NCBI RefSeq assembly: GCF_020404845.1 | Contig: NZ_JAIOJZ010000033.1 | Coordinates: forward strand, 16,032-80,031 | Direction: 5' to 3' | DNA: 64,000 nucleotides | Origin: Streptomyces hyderabadensis | GTDB taxonomy: Bacteria; Actinomycetota; Actinomycetes; Streptomycetales; Streptomycetaceae | The notes under the pieces: model-generated | The model's input: the letters and a program-made list of their open reading frames with translations, nothing else | Told to the model about the DNA's origin: nothing | Databases searched by the model: none | Made by a program: the position numbers and the translations under genes | Shown here: positions 45,114 through 52,968 of the stretch, one piece after another | How positions within the stretch are numbered: the stretch's first letter is position 1 | How the letters are laid out: each line of letters opens with the position of its first letter

Positions 45114-45293
45114 CAGGGAGGCAGAGACACCCCCTTCGAGGTGCCCTGCAGAGGGGTGTTCGGGGGGTGTGACCTGCGTGCCTCCCTGACTCCCTGAACG
45201 ATCATTCGCGCAGGTCAGAGCCAGGGAGGCGAGGCAGGGAGGCGGACAGGGAGTTCTCCCTGCCTCCCTGCCCCGGCGGTCGTTCGCTCCCTG
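45114..45293. repeat. CAGGGAG repeat cluster, candidate clt/TRS site
   Basis: Nine copies of the 7-mer CAGGGAG occur in 180 bp, in both orientations. Direct copies start at 45114, 45222, 45235 and 45247; inverted copies (CTCCCTG) start at 45182, 45190, 45256, 45264 and 45287. The cluster is next to the traB stop codon. Streptomyces TraB proteins recognise short repeated sites of this kind in a non-coding clt locus, so this is a good candidate. Confidence 0.65.
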
Positions 45294-45296
45294 CCG

Positions 45297-47417
45297 TCAT
45301 TCGGCGGAAGCGGAACCCTCGCCGTCGCGGTTGGCGAGGGCGCGTGCCACCCGGTCGCGGGAGACGACCATCACGCCGTCGGACTTGTACGGCCCAGCGT
45401 CGGCGTCGTCGAGAACGCGCTTGAGGTCGAGGAACGACCAGTCGCCGTACGCGTCCGAGTTGCGGGCGGACAGCCGCGCGAGCACGTCCTTGGTCCGCAC
45501 CCGCGGGGCGTCGCCGACGACCGCGGCGATGTCGGCGAGCGGGTCGTGCTCGGCGCTGTGGTCGATGGCGTGCAGGGTGGTCACGCCGTCGCGCAGGGCC
45601 TTGGCCCGGTCGGTGATGGCCTTCGCCGCGTCGTCGTCGATGTAGTGCGTGCGCACCGTGATGGACGACTGCCCCGCCGGGATACTGATCCCGTCGGATG
45701 CGACGACCAGGGTTCCCCGGTCCAGCCCGGGCCGCAGCAGGTTCGGGGCGGCGCCGCCGTCGACGGCCTTGTCACCGAGGGCCATGCGGGCCTGGGACTC
45801 GGTGCCGAGGGCGAGGGAGGCGCGGGTGTGGGCGCCCTCGCGCACGAGCTTGGGAAGGTTCTCGTTGGTCGGGTCCTGCGTGCCCTGCCACATCAGGACA
45901 TTGACCGCACGGCCCTGGTTGTGAATCTTGCGGACGGCCATGAAGTACCGGGAATCGGCCTTCGAGCCGCCGTAGGGCCGCTTGTCCTTGCCCGTGCCCT
46001 TGGCCGGGCACATGAACGCAACCTGCGCTTCGTCGACCAGCACGATCAGCGGCGGGAACACCGTGCCAGGCGGCGCCTGAATCCGCCGGTTCATCTCGTC
46101 GACCGCGCCCTCAACCATCTCGGTCACCTGGATCACGTGCTCATCCGTCGGACCCTGAATCAGCGTCGTGGCCAGACCGTCGAACATGGCCCAGTCGCCC
46201 ACGCCCTTGAGGTCACCCATCAGGAACTGCACGGACTTGTCCAGGGACAGCCACAGGGCCAGGGAGCGCAGGGCCACGGTCTTGCCCTGGTTCGACAGGC
46301 CCGTGATCAGGAGGTGGCGCTGGTAGAGGGAGAGGGCGGCGGCGTCGCCGCGCAGGTCCTGACCCCATGGGGCCTTGCCCTTGGTGTAGTCGGCGGTCAT
46401 CGTGTCGTCGGTGACCAGCGGAGACGGGCCGATCGGCTCGTCCAGCGCGCCGGAGTCGGCGACCCACAGTCGCACCGTGCGGGCGGCGGTGGGGATGGTG
46501 ATGAACACCTCGTGTTCGTGGCGGGTCAGGTTCTCCGCGAGCTTGCGCCGCTTGCTCTGCACCTCGTTCGTGGACACGCCGGAGGGGAGGGTCACGTCGA
46601 CCTCGACACCGCATCCGGCGATGGTGATCGGTCCGAGCATGGAGGCGCCGGCGTCGCCCATCTCCTTGATGGCGCGGGCCAGGGCGGGTACGCCGAGGTC
46701 GCGCAGGGCCTTGACCACGATGGACGGGGTGATCGGCTCCCCCTCGCCTGACCGAACGTTGGCGGGCAGAGCCCAGTTCGGGGCGGCGTGCTGCTTGCGG
46801 CCGACCGACCACAGCGCGAGCAGGGCGAGGAACGGGCCGATCGACAGGGCCGGGCCCCGCACCACCTGGACGATGCGGATCAGGAGGGCGATGAAGTCGA
46901 CCGTGGCGGACAGCGGGGTGACGACGTCGCCGACGTGGCCGGTGCTGATGGCCATGACGACGCCGAGGGCGACCAGCGCGCCGATGCTCATGCCGGCACC
47001 CACGGCCACGCCCTTCGCGGCCTCTACGGGCGAGTGCAGGAGGTCCATGCGGCGGTGATGGCGGGCGGCGCGGAAGCGCTGCAACCGCTCCTCCCACTCC
47101 TCGGCCGCTTCCAGGTTCCCTGCGGCTTCCGCCGCGCGGATCATCCGCTCGTACCGCGAGCCGGTACGGCCGTCCCACGCCCGGCGGGCCACAATCCGCC
47201 CACCGTTGAGGGTGTAGAGGCCGTGCCGGGCCGTCGCGCGAACGACCGTCTTCGTCCGCTCGTGCGTCACGGCCGTCTTCACCGCGCGGCCGGAGCGCAC
47301 CCACAGCGGCACCGGCCGCGCGGGCGGCGCGTCCGGCATGACCGTGAGCACGGTGGGGGCAGTGCCGTCGGTCGGGGAATCGGTGGGCTTGTGGAGGTGA
47401 ACGACGTTCTCAGACAT
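45297..47417 (-). CDS. traB: Conjugal transfer DNA translocase TraB (FtsK/SpoIIIE-like)
   Basis: This 706-residue protein is the single transfer motor of streptomycete conjugation, which moves double-stranded DNA through a septal pore. Two or more TM helices lie near residues 138-160 and 172-205. Walker A is ITGLSNQGKT (371-380) and Walker B is PLIVLVDEAQ (456-465). The C-terminus (about 630-706) looks like a winged helix that would bind the repeated clt site. The candidate repeats lie directly downstream. It reads leftwards after the spread-type genes. Confidence 0.92.
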   Translation of the reverse strand: MSENVVHLHKPTDSPTDGTAPTVLTVMPDAPPARPVPLWVRSGRAVKTAVTHERTKTVVRATARHGLYTLNGGRIVARRAWDGRTGSRYERMIRAAEAAGNLEAAEEWEERLQRFRAARHHRRMDLLHSPVEAAKGVAVGAGMSIGALVALGVVMAISTGHVGDVVTPLSATVDFIALLIRIVQVVRGPALSIGPFLALLALWSVGRKQHAAPNWALPANVRSGEGEPITPSIVVKALRDLGVPALARAIKEMGDAGASMLGPITIAGCGVEVDVTLPSGVSTNEVQSKRRKLAENLTRHEHEVFITIPTAARTVRLWVADSGALDEPIGPSPLVTDDTMTADYTKGKAPWGQDLRGDAAALSLYQRHLLITGLSNQGKTVALRSLALWLSLDKSVQFLMGDLKGVGDWAMFDGLATTLIQGPTDEHVIQVTEMVEGAVDEMNRRIQAPPGTVFPPLIVLVDEAQVAFMCPAKGTGKDKRPYGGSKADSRYFMAVRKIHNQGRAVNVLMWQGTQDPTNENLPKLVREGAHTRASLALGTESQARMALGDKAVDGGAAPNLLRPGLDRGTLVVASDGISIPAGQSSITVRTHYIDDDAAKAITDRAKALRDGVTTLHAIDHSAEHDPLADIAAVVGDAPRVRTKDVLARLSARNSDAYGDWSFLDLKRVLDDADAGPYKSDGVMVVSRDRVARALANRDGEGSASAE

Positions 47418-47523
47418 GCTGGAACTGCTCCTGACTACCCCTTCGGGGGCGGGAGTAAGGGAGAACGCCGGGGTGGCCGTGTCCGTGGAAAGTCCCGGCC
47501 CCCCGGCGCGGGAAACGGGCTGG

Positions 47524-47841
47524 TCAGAACCAGCCGGACGACCTCTTGGCCGCCTTCGTCTTCGCGGACTCGGTGAGGAGCCGCTGACGCTCGCCGTGCA
47601 GGGCGGTCAGCTCCGCGTTCAGCCGGAGCTCCGCGCTGTTGCCGGTCGCGTCCATACGCTGCTCTTCACGCCCGGCGCTGCGGCCGCGGGCGACCTTGTA
47701 GCCGCCGACGGCCAGCGAGCGGGCCATGGCCCGGCGCTCACTGCCGTTCAGCGGCCACCACTCCCCCCGGCGCACCGCTTCGAGCTTCTTCTGTGTCGCC
47801 TGGATCTCGCGGTCCAGGCGGCGAATGTCGGCGTTGCGCAT
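47524..47841 (-). CDS. Hypothetical AICE protein, coiled-coil
   Basis: This 105-residue charged protein starts MRNADIRRLDREIQATQKKL and has helical coiled-coil character at both ends (ELRLNAELTALHGERQRLLT). The middle has EWWPLNGSERRAMARSLA. No known domain is seen. It is located between the zinc-ribbon gene, two bases away, and traB, so it is part of the transfer operon. Confidence 0.65.
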   Translation of the reverse strand: MRNADIRRLDREIQATQKKLEAVRRGEWWPLNGSERRAMARSLAVGGYKVARGRSAGREEQRMDATGNSAELRLNAELTALHGERQRLLTESAKTKAAKRSSGWF

Positions 47842-47843
47842 GG

Positions 47844-48191
47844 TCAGACGCTCCTTACGGAGTCGCAGGGGTCGGGAAACGCGCAGGGGGTGCACATGCC
47901 GAGCGAGGTGGGGATGACGTAGCCCGCATCCCGCCGGCACTGCGGGCAGATACGGCGGGCACGGTTCGCCGCCGCGAGTGCCGCCCACCGGCCTGGCGTC
48001 ATCGGCCGGACCGGCAAGGCGAGGTCGACGCGGTACAGGTGGGCGACCAGCGGTTCCCGGCGGCGGCGCGGCCGTTCGAGCGTCGCGGCCACCTCTTGAC
48101 CGCCGGGCCGCAGCCCGACGGCGCGCAGTTGGCGGCGGGTGGCGTAGCCGTCGGGGGCCAGGCGCCACCGGTAGACCGGTAGCGCGGCCAT
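47844..48191 (-). CDS. RRQ(R)L-motif zinc-ribbon protein
   Basis: This 115-residue protein has GYATRRQLRAVGLRPGGQEV near its N-terminus and two CxxC knuckles (CPQC and CTPC) in the C-terminal third, predicting one zinc site. Small proteins with this RRQL/zinc pattern recur in AICE transfer regions; their role is unknown. It overlaps the membrane-HTH gene upstream by one base. Confidence 0.75.
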   Translation of the reverse strand: MAALPVYRWRLAPDGYATRRQLRAVGLRPGGQEVAATLERPRRRREPLVAHLYRVDLALPVRPMTPGRWAALAAANRARRICPQCRRDAGYVIPTSLGMCTPCAFPDPCDSVRSV

Positions 48192-49051
48192 CAGGCGACG
48201 CGCTTCCAGGCGGCGCGCAGGCGGACTTCGGATGCGGAGTGGCCGGCCGCGCGGAAGCGGGCGGCCATCTCGCGGTACGACAGGGGCGGACTCTGGCTGT
48301 GACGGATCTCGTCGACCAGCACGTCAAGGGTCCCGTCGGTGAGGGCGGGCGCGGCTTCCAGAGCGGCCGTGCCGGTGGGTTCGCTCGGTCCCCACACGGG
48401 GAGCTCCCAGCGGGCCGTGACGCCGGGTGTGACGGGGCTCGTCACGCTGGTCAGCGCCCTGCCGGTCTCCTCGCCCTGGCGCGCGGATTCCAGCGTCGCC
48501 CACGCGGAAGACAGCGTCTGCGCGGTGCGTGCCTGGACGTGTGCGACGCGGGCGCCGGCGGCCGTCACGGCCGTCAGCCGGGTTTCCTCGGTGGACGCTT
48601 CCGCCCGCAGCCGGGCCCGGGCCACGGCCGCCTCGTCCCGCGCTTCCTGCTGAATGCCGCGGATGGCGTCCAGCGCGTTCGGGGTGAGCGCGGTCCGCTC
48701 CCACATCGAGTGGACCAGCCACAGCGCCTTCGCTGCGATCGGCAGCCACGCCACGGCCAGCCACGCCCCGGCGGAGTGTTCGGCGGTGAGGGCGTGGGCG
48801 ACCAGGACGCCGGCGGCGATGAGGCCGAAGGACCAGCCGACCGCGGTCACGGTGCGGTTGTGGTCGCCCTGCGCGGCGAGCCGGCGTTCGTAGGCGAGGG
48901 TGGCCAGCCATCCCCCGTCGATGCCCAGACCGACGACCACGGCGACCGGCCACGGCACCGCGGTGCCCAGCCACATCACGACCACGGCCAGGGTCAGCAC
49001 CATGGACACGGCCGTCATCGCAACGGCCGGCAGCACCGTCTTCGCGCTCAT
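48191..49051 (-). CDS. SpdB-like membrane protein with C-terminal HTH
   Basis: The 286-residue product starts at the ATG at 49051. Four hydrophobic segments fill the first 120 residues (VAMTAVSMVLTLAVVVMWLG, WPVAVVVGLGIDGGWLATLA, then two more). A helical linker follows, and the C-terminal 60 residues (ALTDGTLDVLVDEIRHS, PPLSYREMAARFRAAGHSAS) look like a helix-turn-helix. This combination is typical of SpdB/DUF2637-type spread proteins of Streptomyces plasmids and AICEs. It overlaps the neighbouring gene by 4 bp. Confidence 0.75.
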   Translation of the reverse strand: MSAKTVLPAVAMTAVSMVLTLAVVVMWLGTAVPWPVAVVVGLGIDGGWLATLAYERRLAAQGDHNRTVTAVGWSFGLIAAGVLVAHALTAEHSAGAWLAVAWLPIAAKALWLVHSMWERTALTPNALDAIRGIQQEARDEAAVARARLRAEASTEETRLTAVTAAGARVAHVQARTAQTLSSAWATLESARQGEETGRALTSVTSPVTPGVTARWELPVWGPSEPTGTAALEAAPALTDGTLDVLVDEIRHSQSPPLSYREMAARFRAAGHSASEVRLRAAWKRVA

Positions 49052-49494
49052 CGCGCACCCCCGGCGGTGAGCAGGGCGGCGAGGATGAGCAGGGCGCCGC
49101 TGGCCAGGGTGAGGTCGACCGCGCGGCGCAGGGACGTGAACTTGGCGACCGCGAGCCGGGACAGTCCGGCGATGTCGGCGGCCAGGTCCCGGGCCACGGC
49201 GTCGCCGATCTCCTCCGGGGTGAGCGTGGCCCACAGGGGGAAGCCGTGCCGGCCGCGCAGGTTCGGGCGCACCGACCACAGCAGCAGGCCGGCCGCGCCG
49301 ACCAGCAGCGCCAGACCGAGACCGCCCGCCACGACGGCGGGCACGGACAGCGGTACCTCGCGGGCAATCGCGAAGGTACCGGCGAGCACCGCACCGACAA
49401 ACGCCAGCAGCAGCGCCGTCTTCGTGTCCGTCCGCGCGATCTCCGCCTTCACCTCGGCGTGCGCGGCGATCAGGTTCTGGTCGGTGGCGCTCAC
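49048..49494 (-). CDS. PycTM-like (DUF5706) two-TM membrane protein
   Basis: This 148-residue protein has TM1 at about residues 25-45 (TALLLAFVGAVLAGTFAIA), TM2 at 50-75 ending in LLLWSVRPNLRG, a soluble segment (TPEEIGDAVARDLA), then KFTSLRRAVDLTLASGALLI as a third hydrophobic helix. This order matches the PycTM effector family of Pycsar anti-phage systems. No pyrimidine cyclase gene is nearby. In AICEs such proteins sit among spread genes, so a role in transfer is equally likely. Start GTG at 49494 overlaps the previous gene by 4 bp. Confidence 0.7.
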   Translation of the reverse strand: MSATDQNLIAAHAEVKAEIARTDTKTALLLAFVGAVLAGTFAIAREVPLSVPAVVAGGLGLALLVGAAGLLLWSVRPNLRGRHGFPLWATLTPEEIGDAVARDLAADIAGLSRLAVAKFTSLRRAVDLTLASGALLILAALLTAGGAR

Positions 49495-49760
49495 GCGGCA
49501 CCCCCGGGAAGGCTCGCGCCGGCCGCGCGGTTGACCAGCGCGACGCGGGCGGCGAGCGCACGGCGTCGGGCCCGGCGGATACGCCGGTCGTCCACCTCGG
49601 TCGGCGTGCGGTCCAGCGTGACGATCTGCGCATCCAACAGGTCAACGTCCGCCAGGATGACGGGCATCTCCTGCTCGATCGCGTCCAACTCCGCATCCGT
49701 CGGCTCCATGAAGTCGGCGAACGCCGTAACAGCGTCCTGAACAGTGACGATGGGGTTCAT
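49491..49760 (-). CDS. DUF6284-like small protein
   Basis: This 89-residue protein has an acidic N-terminal half (FMEPTDAELDAIEQEMPVIL) and a basic Arg/Ala-rich C-terminal half (DRRIRRARRRALAARVAL). Similar small proteins head spread-gene operons in AICEs. Function is unknown. It overlaps the PycTM-like gene by 4 bp, continuing a chain of coupled genes. Confidence 0.65.
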   Translation of the reverse strand: MNPIVTVQDAVTAFADFMEPTDAELDAIEQEMPVILADVDLLDAQIVTLDRTPTEVDDRRIRRARRRALAARVALVNRAAGASLPGGAA

Positions 49761-49990
49761 GGGTCTTGGTTCCTTTCAGGGAGGAACGGCCCGAACGCGG
49801 CTCCCGGGTGGCACCCCGGGGGCCGCTCGCCGTTGAAGTCGATTCCGACTCCCCGCGCCCTCGCCCGTACGTCCTCGCGCGGTGCGCGGAACGGACGGGC
49901 GAGAGAGGCAGTCGACGCAGCAACCGGGCTGCGAGCCGTGATGGACCGAGCTGTGCAGTTGCCGCCGACCGGTTCCGTATCGGGCGGCAC
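49757..49990 (-). CDS. Possible small protein at the head of the transfer operon
   Basis: A 77-codon frame from a GTG at 49990 ends with a 4-bp overlap with the DUF6284-like gene, as all its neighbours do. The C-terminal part (GVGIDFNGERPPGCHPGAAF) reads like protein, but codon bias is only moderate and there is no recognisable domain. Just upstream, a six-codon frame (MRRRRP) has a better ribosome-binding site (GAAAGGA) and stops directly before this GTG. It may be a real gene or only a leader. Confidence 0.35.
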   Translation of the reverse strand: MPPDTEPVGGNCTARSITARSPVAASTASLARPFRAPREDVRARARGVGIDFNGERPPGCHPGAAFGPFLPERNQDP

Positions 49991-50214
49991 TCAGGGTCTT
50001 CGTCGTCGCACTGGGAGTCCTTTCGGAGAGGTCAACGGGGGTGAAGCACTGCAAGGGGGACCGCGTCCCCACTCTCCGGCCGTTGCTCGCGGTCGCCGGG
50101 CCACCTCGCCAGTACGGGCCGAAACCCTGTTTCACCTGGCCTTTAGCGGGATTGCAGCGTCCCCGCCCTACACATCAGCACAGACGGAACCAACTCACTG
50201 GGATTGATCCGCTT

Positions 50215-50232
50215 GCTCAACTTGTTGGTACA
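50215..50232 (+). promoter_or_regulatory. GntR operator, left copy
   Basis: The 18-bp sequence GCTCAACTTGTTGGTACA is perfectly inverted at 50292-50309. It also overlaps an internal palindrome, CTTGT-TGGT-ACAAG (50221-50234). The two sites lie in the region between the divergent regulator gene and the leftward operon. Confidence 0.75.
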
Positions 50233-50291
50233 AGCTGATGCAGTGATGCTGCACCCACGGACAGTGAGTCGTCAAGGGATTGGGGCCGACA

Positions 50292-50309
50292 TGTACCAAC
50301 AAGTTGAGC
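50292..50309 (-). promoter_or_regulatory. GntR operator, right copy
   Basis: This is the inverted partner of 50215-50232 and ends 20 bp before the regulator's start codon. Binding here would block the regulator's own promoter, as KorSA does in pSAM2. Confidence 0.75.
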
Positions 50310-50329
50310 GAGTGAGTCATGATGGGGGC

Positions 50330-51103
50330 ATGAGCAAGCAGCCGAAGTACCGGCAGGTGGCCGATGCCCTGCGCCGAGAGATCGACAGTGGCACGTACGC
50401 GCCGGGCGCGCGGTTGCCGTCGGAGAGCGACCTGATGAAGCGCTTTGACGCTTCGAGGAACACCGTGCGAAACGGGCTAAGTCTCCTGGTCAGCCAGGGT
50501 CTCGTCTCATCGAGCCAAGGGTTGGGCTACGAGGTTCGATCGCACGAGGTGTTCAAGCTCAACGCGTCCCGGTTCGAGAACCTGAACTTCCCCCAGAACG
50601 GTGACGCGTATCGCACGGACGTGACGAACGCCGGCCGTCGCCCGCATCAGACGTTCCGAGTCGAGATCACTCCCGCGTCTGCGGATGTCGCAGAACGGCT
50701 GAAGGTCGATCTGGGGTCCACCACGGTTCTTCGGTTCTGCCATCGGTACGTCGATGACGTGCCGTGGTCGACGCAGGCCACCTGGTACCCGGGGTGGCTC
50801 ACAGAGCGGTCACCACGGCTCGCAGAGCCAGGCGACATCGAAGAGGGAACCACGCGTTATCTCGCATCGCACGGCATCGAGCAGGTGGGCTACTTCGACG
50901 AGATCGCGGCCCGCATGCCGACCCCCGAAGAGGCGCGCCTCTTGGAGATCAGCGCCGGGGTGCCCGTGCTGCTCTGGACACGCACCGGCTACTCGGAGGA
51001 TCGGCCGATCCGTTGCACGGTCACCACCTTCCGGGGGGACCTCAACCAGATGAACTACGAGATCGGCACCCTGTCCGGCCGAGAAGAGAACGAGCCTCAG
51101 TGA
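50330..51103 (+). CDS. GntR/HutC-family transcriptional regulator
   Basis: The 257-residue regulator has an N-terminal winged helix (KYRQVADALRREIDSG, then RLPSESDLMKRFDASRNTVR) and a C-terminal UTRA ligand-binding domain (about 95-245). Family, size and position match AICE repressors such as KorSA that keep the element quiet. The ATG at 50330 gives MSKQPKYRQ; an upstream in-frame start would run through the operator pair. It overlaps the GNAT gene by 4 bp. Confidence 0.88.
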   Translation: MSKQPKYRQVADALRREIDSGTYAPGARLPSESDLMKRFDASRNTVRNGLSLLVSQGLVSSSQGLGYEVRSHEVFKLNASRFENLNFPQNGDAYRTDVTNAGRRPHQTFRVEITPASADVAERLKVDLGSTTVLRFCHRYVDDVPWSTQATWYPGWLTERSPRLAEPGDIEEGTTRYLASHGIEQVGYFDEIAARMPTPEEARLLEISAGVPVLLWTRTGYSEDRPIRCTVTTFRGDLNQMNYEIGTLSGREENEPQ

Positions 51104-51708
51104 GAATCTGCTCAGCGCAACCGCATGACCTGGCCAAGCTGCTCGCCTTCCGACAGGAGGCGGCAGCTTGGTTGTCTCGTCTCGGCACCGACCAGTGGCA
51201 GCGCCCCTATCCGGCTGACAAGTTGCTCGCCACCATCGAGGCCGGAGAGGTCTTCATGGTGCGCGACGGCGACGTTACGGCAGCCACGATCACGTTGACC
51301 CCCATGGCGGAAGAGGGTCTGTGGACAGCAGATGAGCTGCGGGAACCCTCTCTGTTCATCAACAAGCTGACGGTGGCGCGTACGCACGCCGGCCAGGATC
51401 TCGGCGGCCGATTGCTCGACTGGGCCGGGGACCGTGGCCACCTTGCAGGTGCCGAGTGGCTTCGCCTGGACGCATGGACAACGAACACGGGCTTGCAGGC
51501 GTACTACCTGCGCCACGGATTCCGGCACGTGCGTACGGTCCAGCAGGGGGTCGCCGTGAACGGCGGACCGAGGGTGTCCGGGTGGCTCGCGCAGCGGGCA
51601 ACGGGCCCCGCGGCGCACGGGTTCACGGACGAGACTCCACGTCCCGAGCGAGCGGCTCGACATAACGTGATGCCACATCATCTCGACGAAGACCAAAACC
51701 GAATCTGA
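51100..51708 (+). CDS. GNAT-family acetyltransferase
   Basis: The 202-residue protein has the GNAT fold: INKLTVARTHAGQDLGGRLLDWA holds the beta-4 strand and the acetyl-CoA loop (Q/RxxGxG/A as AGQDLG), followed by LRLDAWTTNTGLQAYYLRHGF. The substrate is unknown. The GTG start overlaps the regulator's stop codon (GTGA), so both are translated together; such GntR-GNAT pairs recur in AICEs. Confidence 0.82.
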   Translation: MRICSAQPHDLAKLLAFRQEAAAWLSRLGTDQWQRPYPADKLLATIEAGEVFMVRDGDVTAATITLTPMAEEGLWTADELREPSLFINKLTVARTHAGQDLGGRLLDWAGDRGHLAGAEWLRLDAWTTNTGLQAYYLRHGFRHVRTVQQGVAVNGGPRVSGWLAQRATGPAAHGFTDETPRPERAARHNVMPHHLDEDQNRI

Positions 51709-51859
51709 TTACGTGTTGCCCGCTAAAGCATTGGCGTCTACTCAAGCAACAGAGTAGTGGGGTGCAGAGCGATCCCGCAGTCACCAAATGAGTCGATAAA
51801 TACCCTTAGACGTCTGCGCCGCGTGAGCCGTTCGCGCCTCGATTTAGGCATAGAAATAA

Positions 51860-51893
51860 CTTTGGCGCAAGGGTGGCTTCCCTTGCGCCAAAG
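51860..51893. terminator. Terminator between GNAT and ImmA/IrrE genes
   Basis: A perfect 14-bp stem (CTTTGGCGCAAGGG and its complement) with a 6-nt loop lies between convergent genes. The flanking 51709-51909 is comparatively AT-rich. Confidence 0.75.
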
Positions 51894-51909
51894 CAGGCTT
51901 GGAGGGTAC

Positions 51910-52968
51910 TTACCCTCGTACCAGCCGTAGACCGCGACGGCTCGGCGGTGTGATCTCGTCAGCCAATTCTTCCTCGGTCATACCAACTACGTGGGAAAGC
52001 TCACGGATCGAGTAGTCGTGTTCTTCGACGTGAATCCGGAGCATCTCCCGATAAACCTGTGGTTCTTCCCGTTGGAGAGGAGCAGGCTCGCTTACCAGGT
52101 AACCAGCCTTATTCATATAGGCGTGTAGGCTACGCGAGCGAGGTGATGAGATGATGCCTAGGTGTTCGGCTCGGATGATCAGTGACTGCATCGGAACTCG
52201 CCAGTATGGCTTTAGTGCTGCTGCCCTACGCACATCGATGCCGCCGAGATCCTTTGCGATTTCGGCGGCCGGCATCAGCAACTCTTCGGCGAACGCGTCT
52301 GCTTCCTTCTCGGCGGTATCACGTGGCGGCTCACCCTCGTGCATAACCATGTGTCCGATTTCGTGGGCGAGTACAAATCGCTGCCTCTCTGGACTTAGCT
52401 CGCTGTTCAGTACGAACAGTGGGCCCGAACCTGGATGCCATACGCTGATCGCGTTGATGCGGTGCGTCTCGAAGTCACGAAGCACCACAGTACCGCCTGC
52501 CGCCTCGACAATATTGACGAGATTCGGCACGGGACCCATGGGAAGGCGCCAAGCCGCACGAACACGGCGGGCCGCCTCGGCCGCCGTTTCGACGTCGTCA
52601 ATATCAATTCGCGGGATAGTGAGGGATGTGTCTACTGCAATCCCGTCACTCAGACGCACTAGCCGCATGCGAAGCAAGTTCACACGGGCCTGGATCTTAC
52701 GCAGAGTCCGTTGTGAAAGACTCTGCTGCTTACGGTGAAAGAAGCTTGCACTTCCGAACCCGTAAACCTCTTCTTGCCAAGTCAGCAACTCCGGCGTCAC
52801 CCTTAGCGCCTTCGCTACTTGAGGCACATCAGCCTCAGGCAAGGGGCGCAGCCCATTCTCAGCTTTGCTGAGAGTTGACTGCGCCAACCCAGTAGCCTTA
52901 GCAAGATCTTGCTGCGTAAGACCCTGCGCCTCCCGCGCCAAAATGAGCATGCGCGGATTGATGGTCAT
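51910..52968 (-). CDS. HTH (XRE) - ImmA/IrrE metallopeptidase protein
   Basis: The 352-residue protein joins an N-terminal XRE helix-turn-helix (about 8-60, LTQQDLAKATGLAQSTLSKAENG) to an ImmA/IrrE peptidase domain with AHEIGHMVMHEGE (His202, Glu203, His206). Related proteins cleave repressors to induce mobile elements, or act as antitoxins in COG2856-type toxin-antitoxin pairs. The ATG overlaps the last base of the upstream gene's stop codon (TAATG), so the two are tightly coupled. Codon use is less GC-biased than neighbours, a sign of separate origin. Confidence 0.88.
   Translation of the reverse strand: MTINPRMLILAREAQGLTQQDLAKATGLAQSTLSKAENGLRPLPEADVPQVAKALRVTPELLTWQEEVYGFGSASFFHRKQQSLSQRTLRKIQARVNLLRMRLVRLSDGIAVDTSLTIPRIDIDDVETAAEAARRVRAAWRLPMGPVPNLVNIVEAAGGTVVLRDFETHRINAISVWHPGSGPLFVLNSELSPERQRFVLAHEIGHMVMHEGEPPRDTAEKEADAFAEELLMPAAEIAKDLGGIDVRRAAALKPYWRVPMQSLIIRAEHLGIISSPRSRSLHAYMNKAGYLVSEPAPLQREEPQVYREMLRIHVEEHDYSIRELSHVVGMTEEELADEITPPSRRGLRLVRG

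Noticed and set aside
44634..45197. 187-codon plus-strand frame over the DUF6251-like gene
   Set aside because: It is antisense to a better-supported membrane protein and runs into the CAGGGAG repeats.
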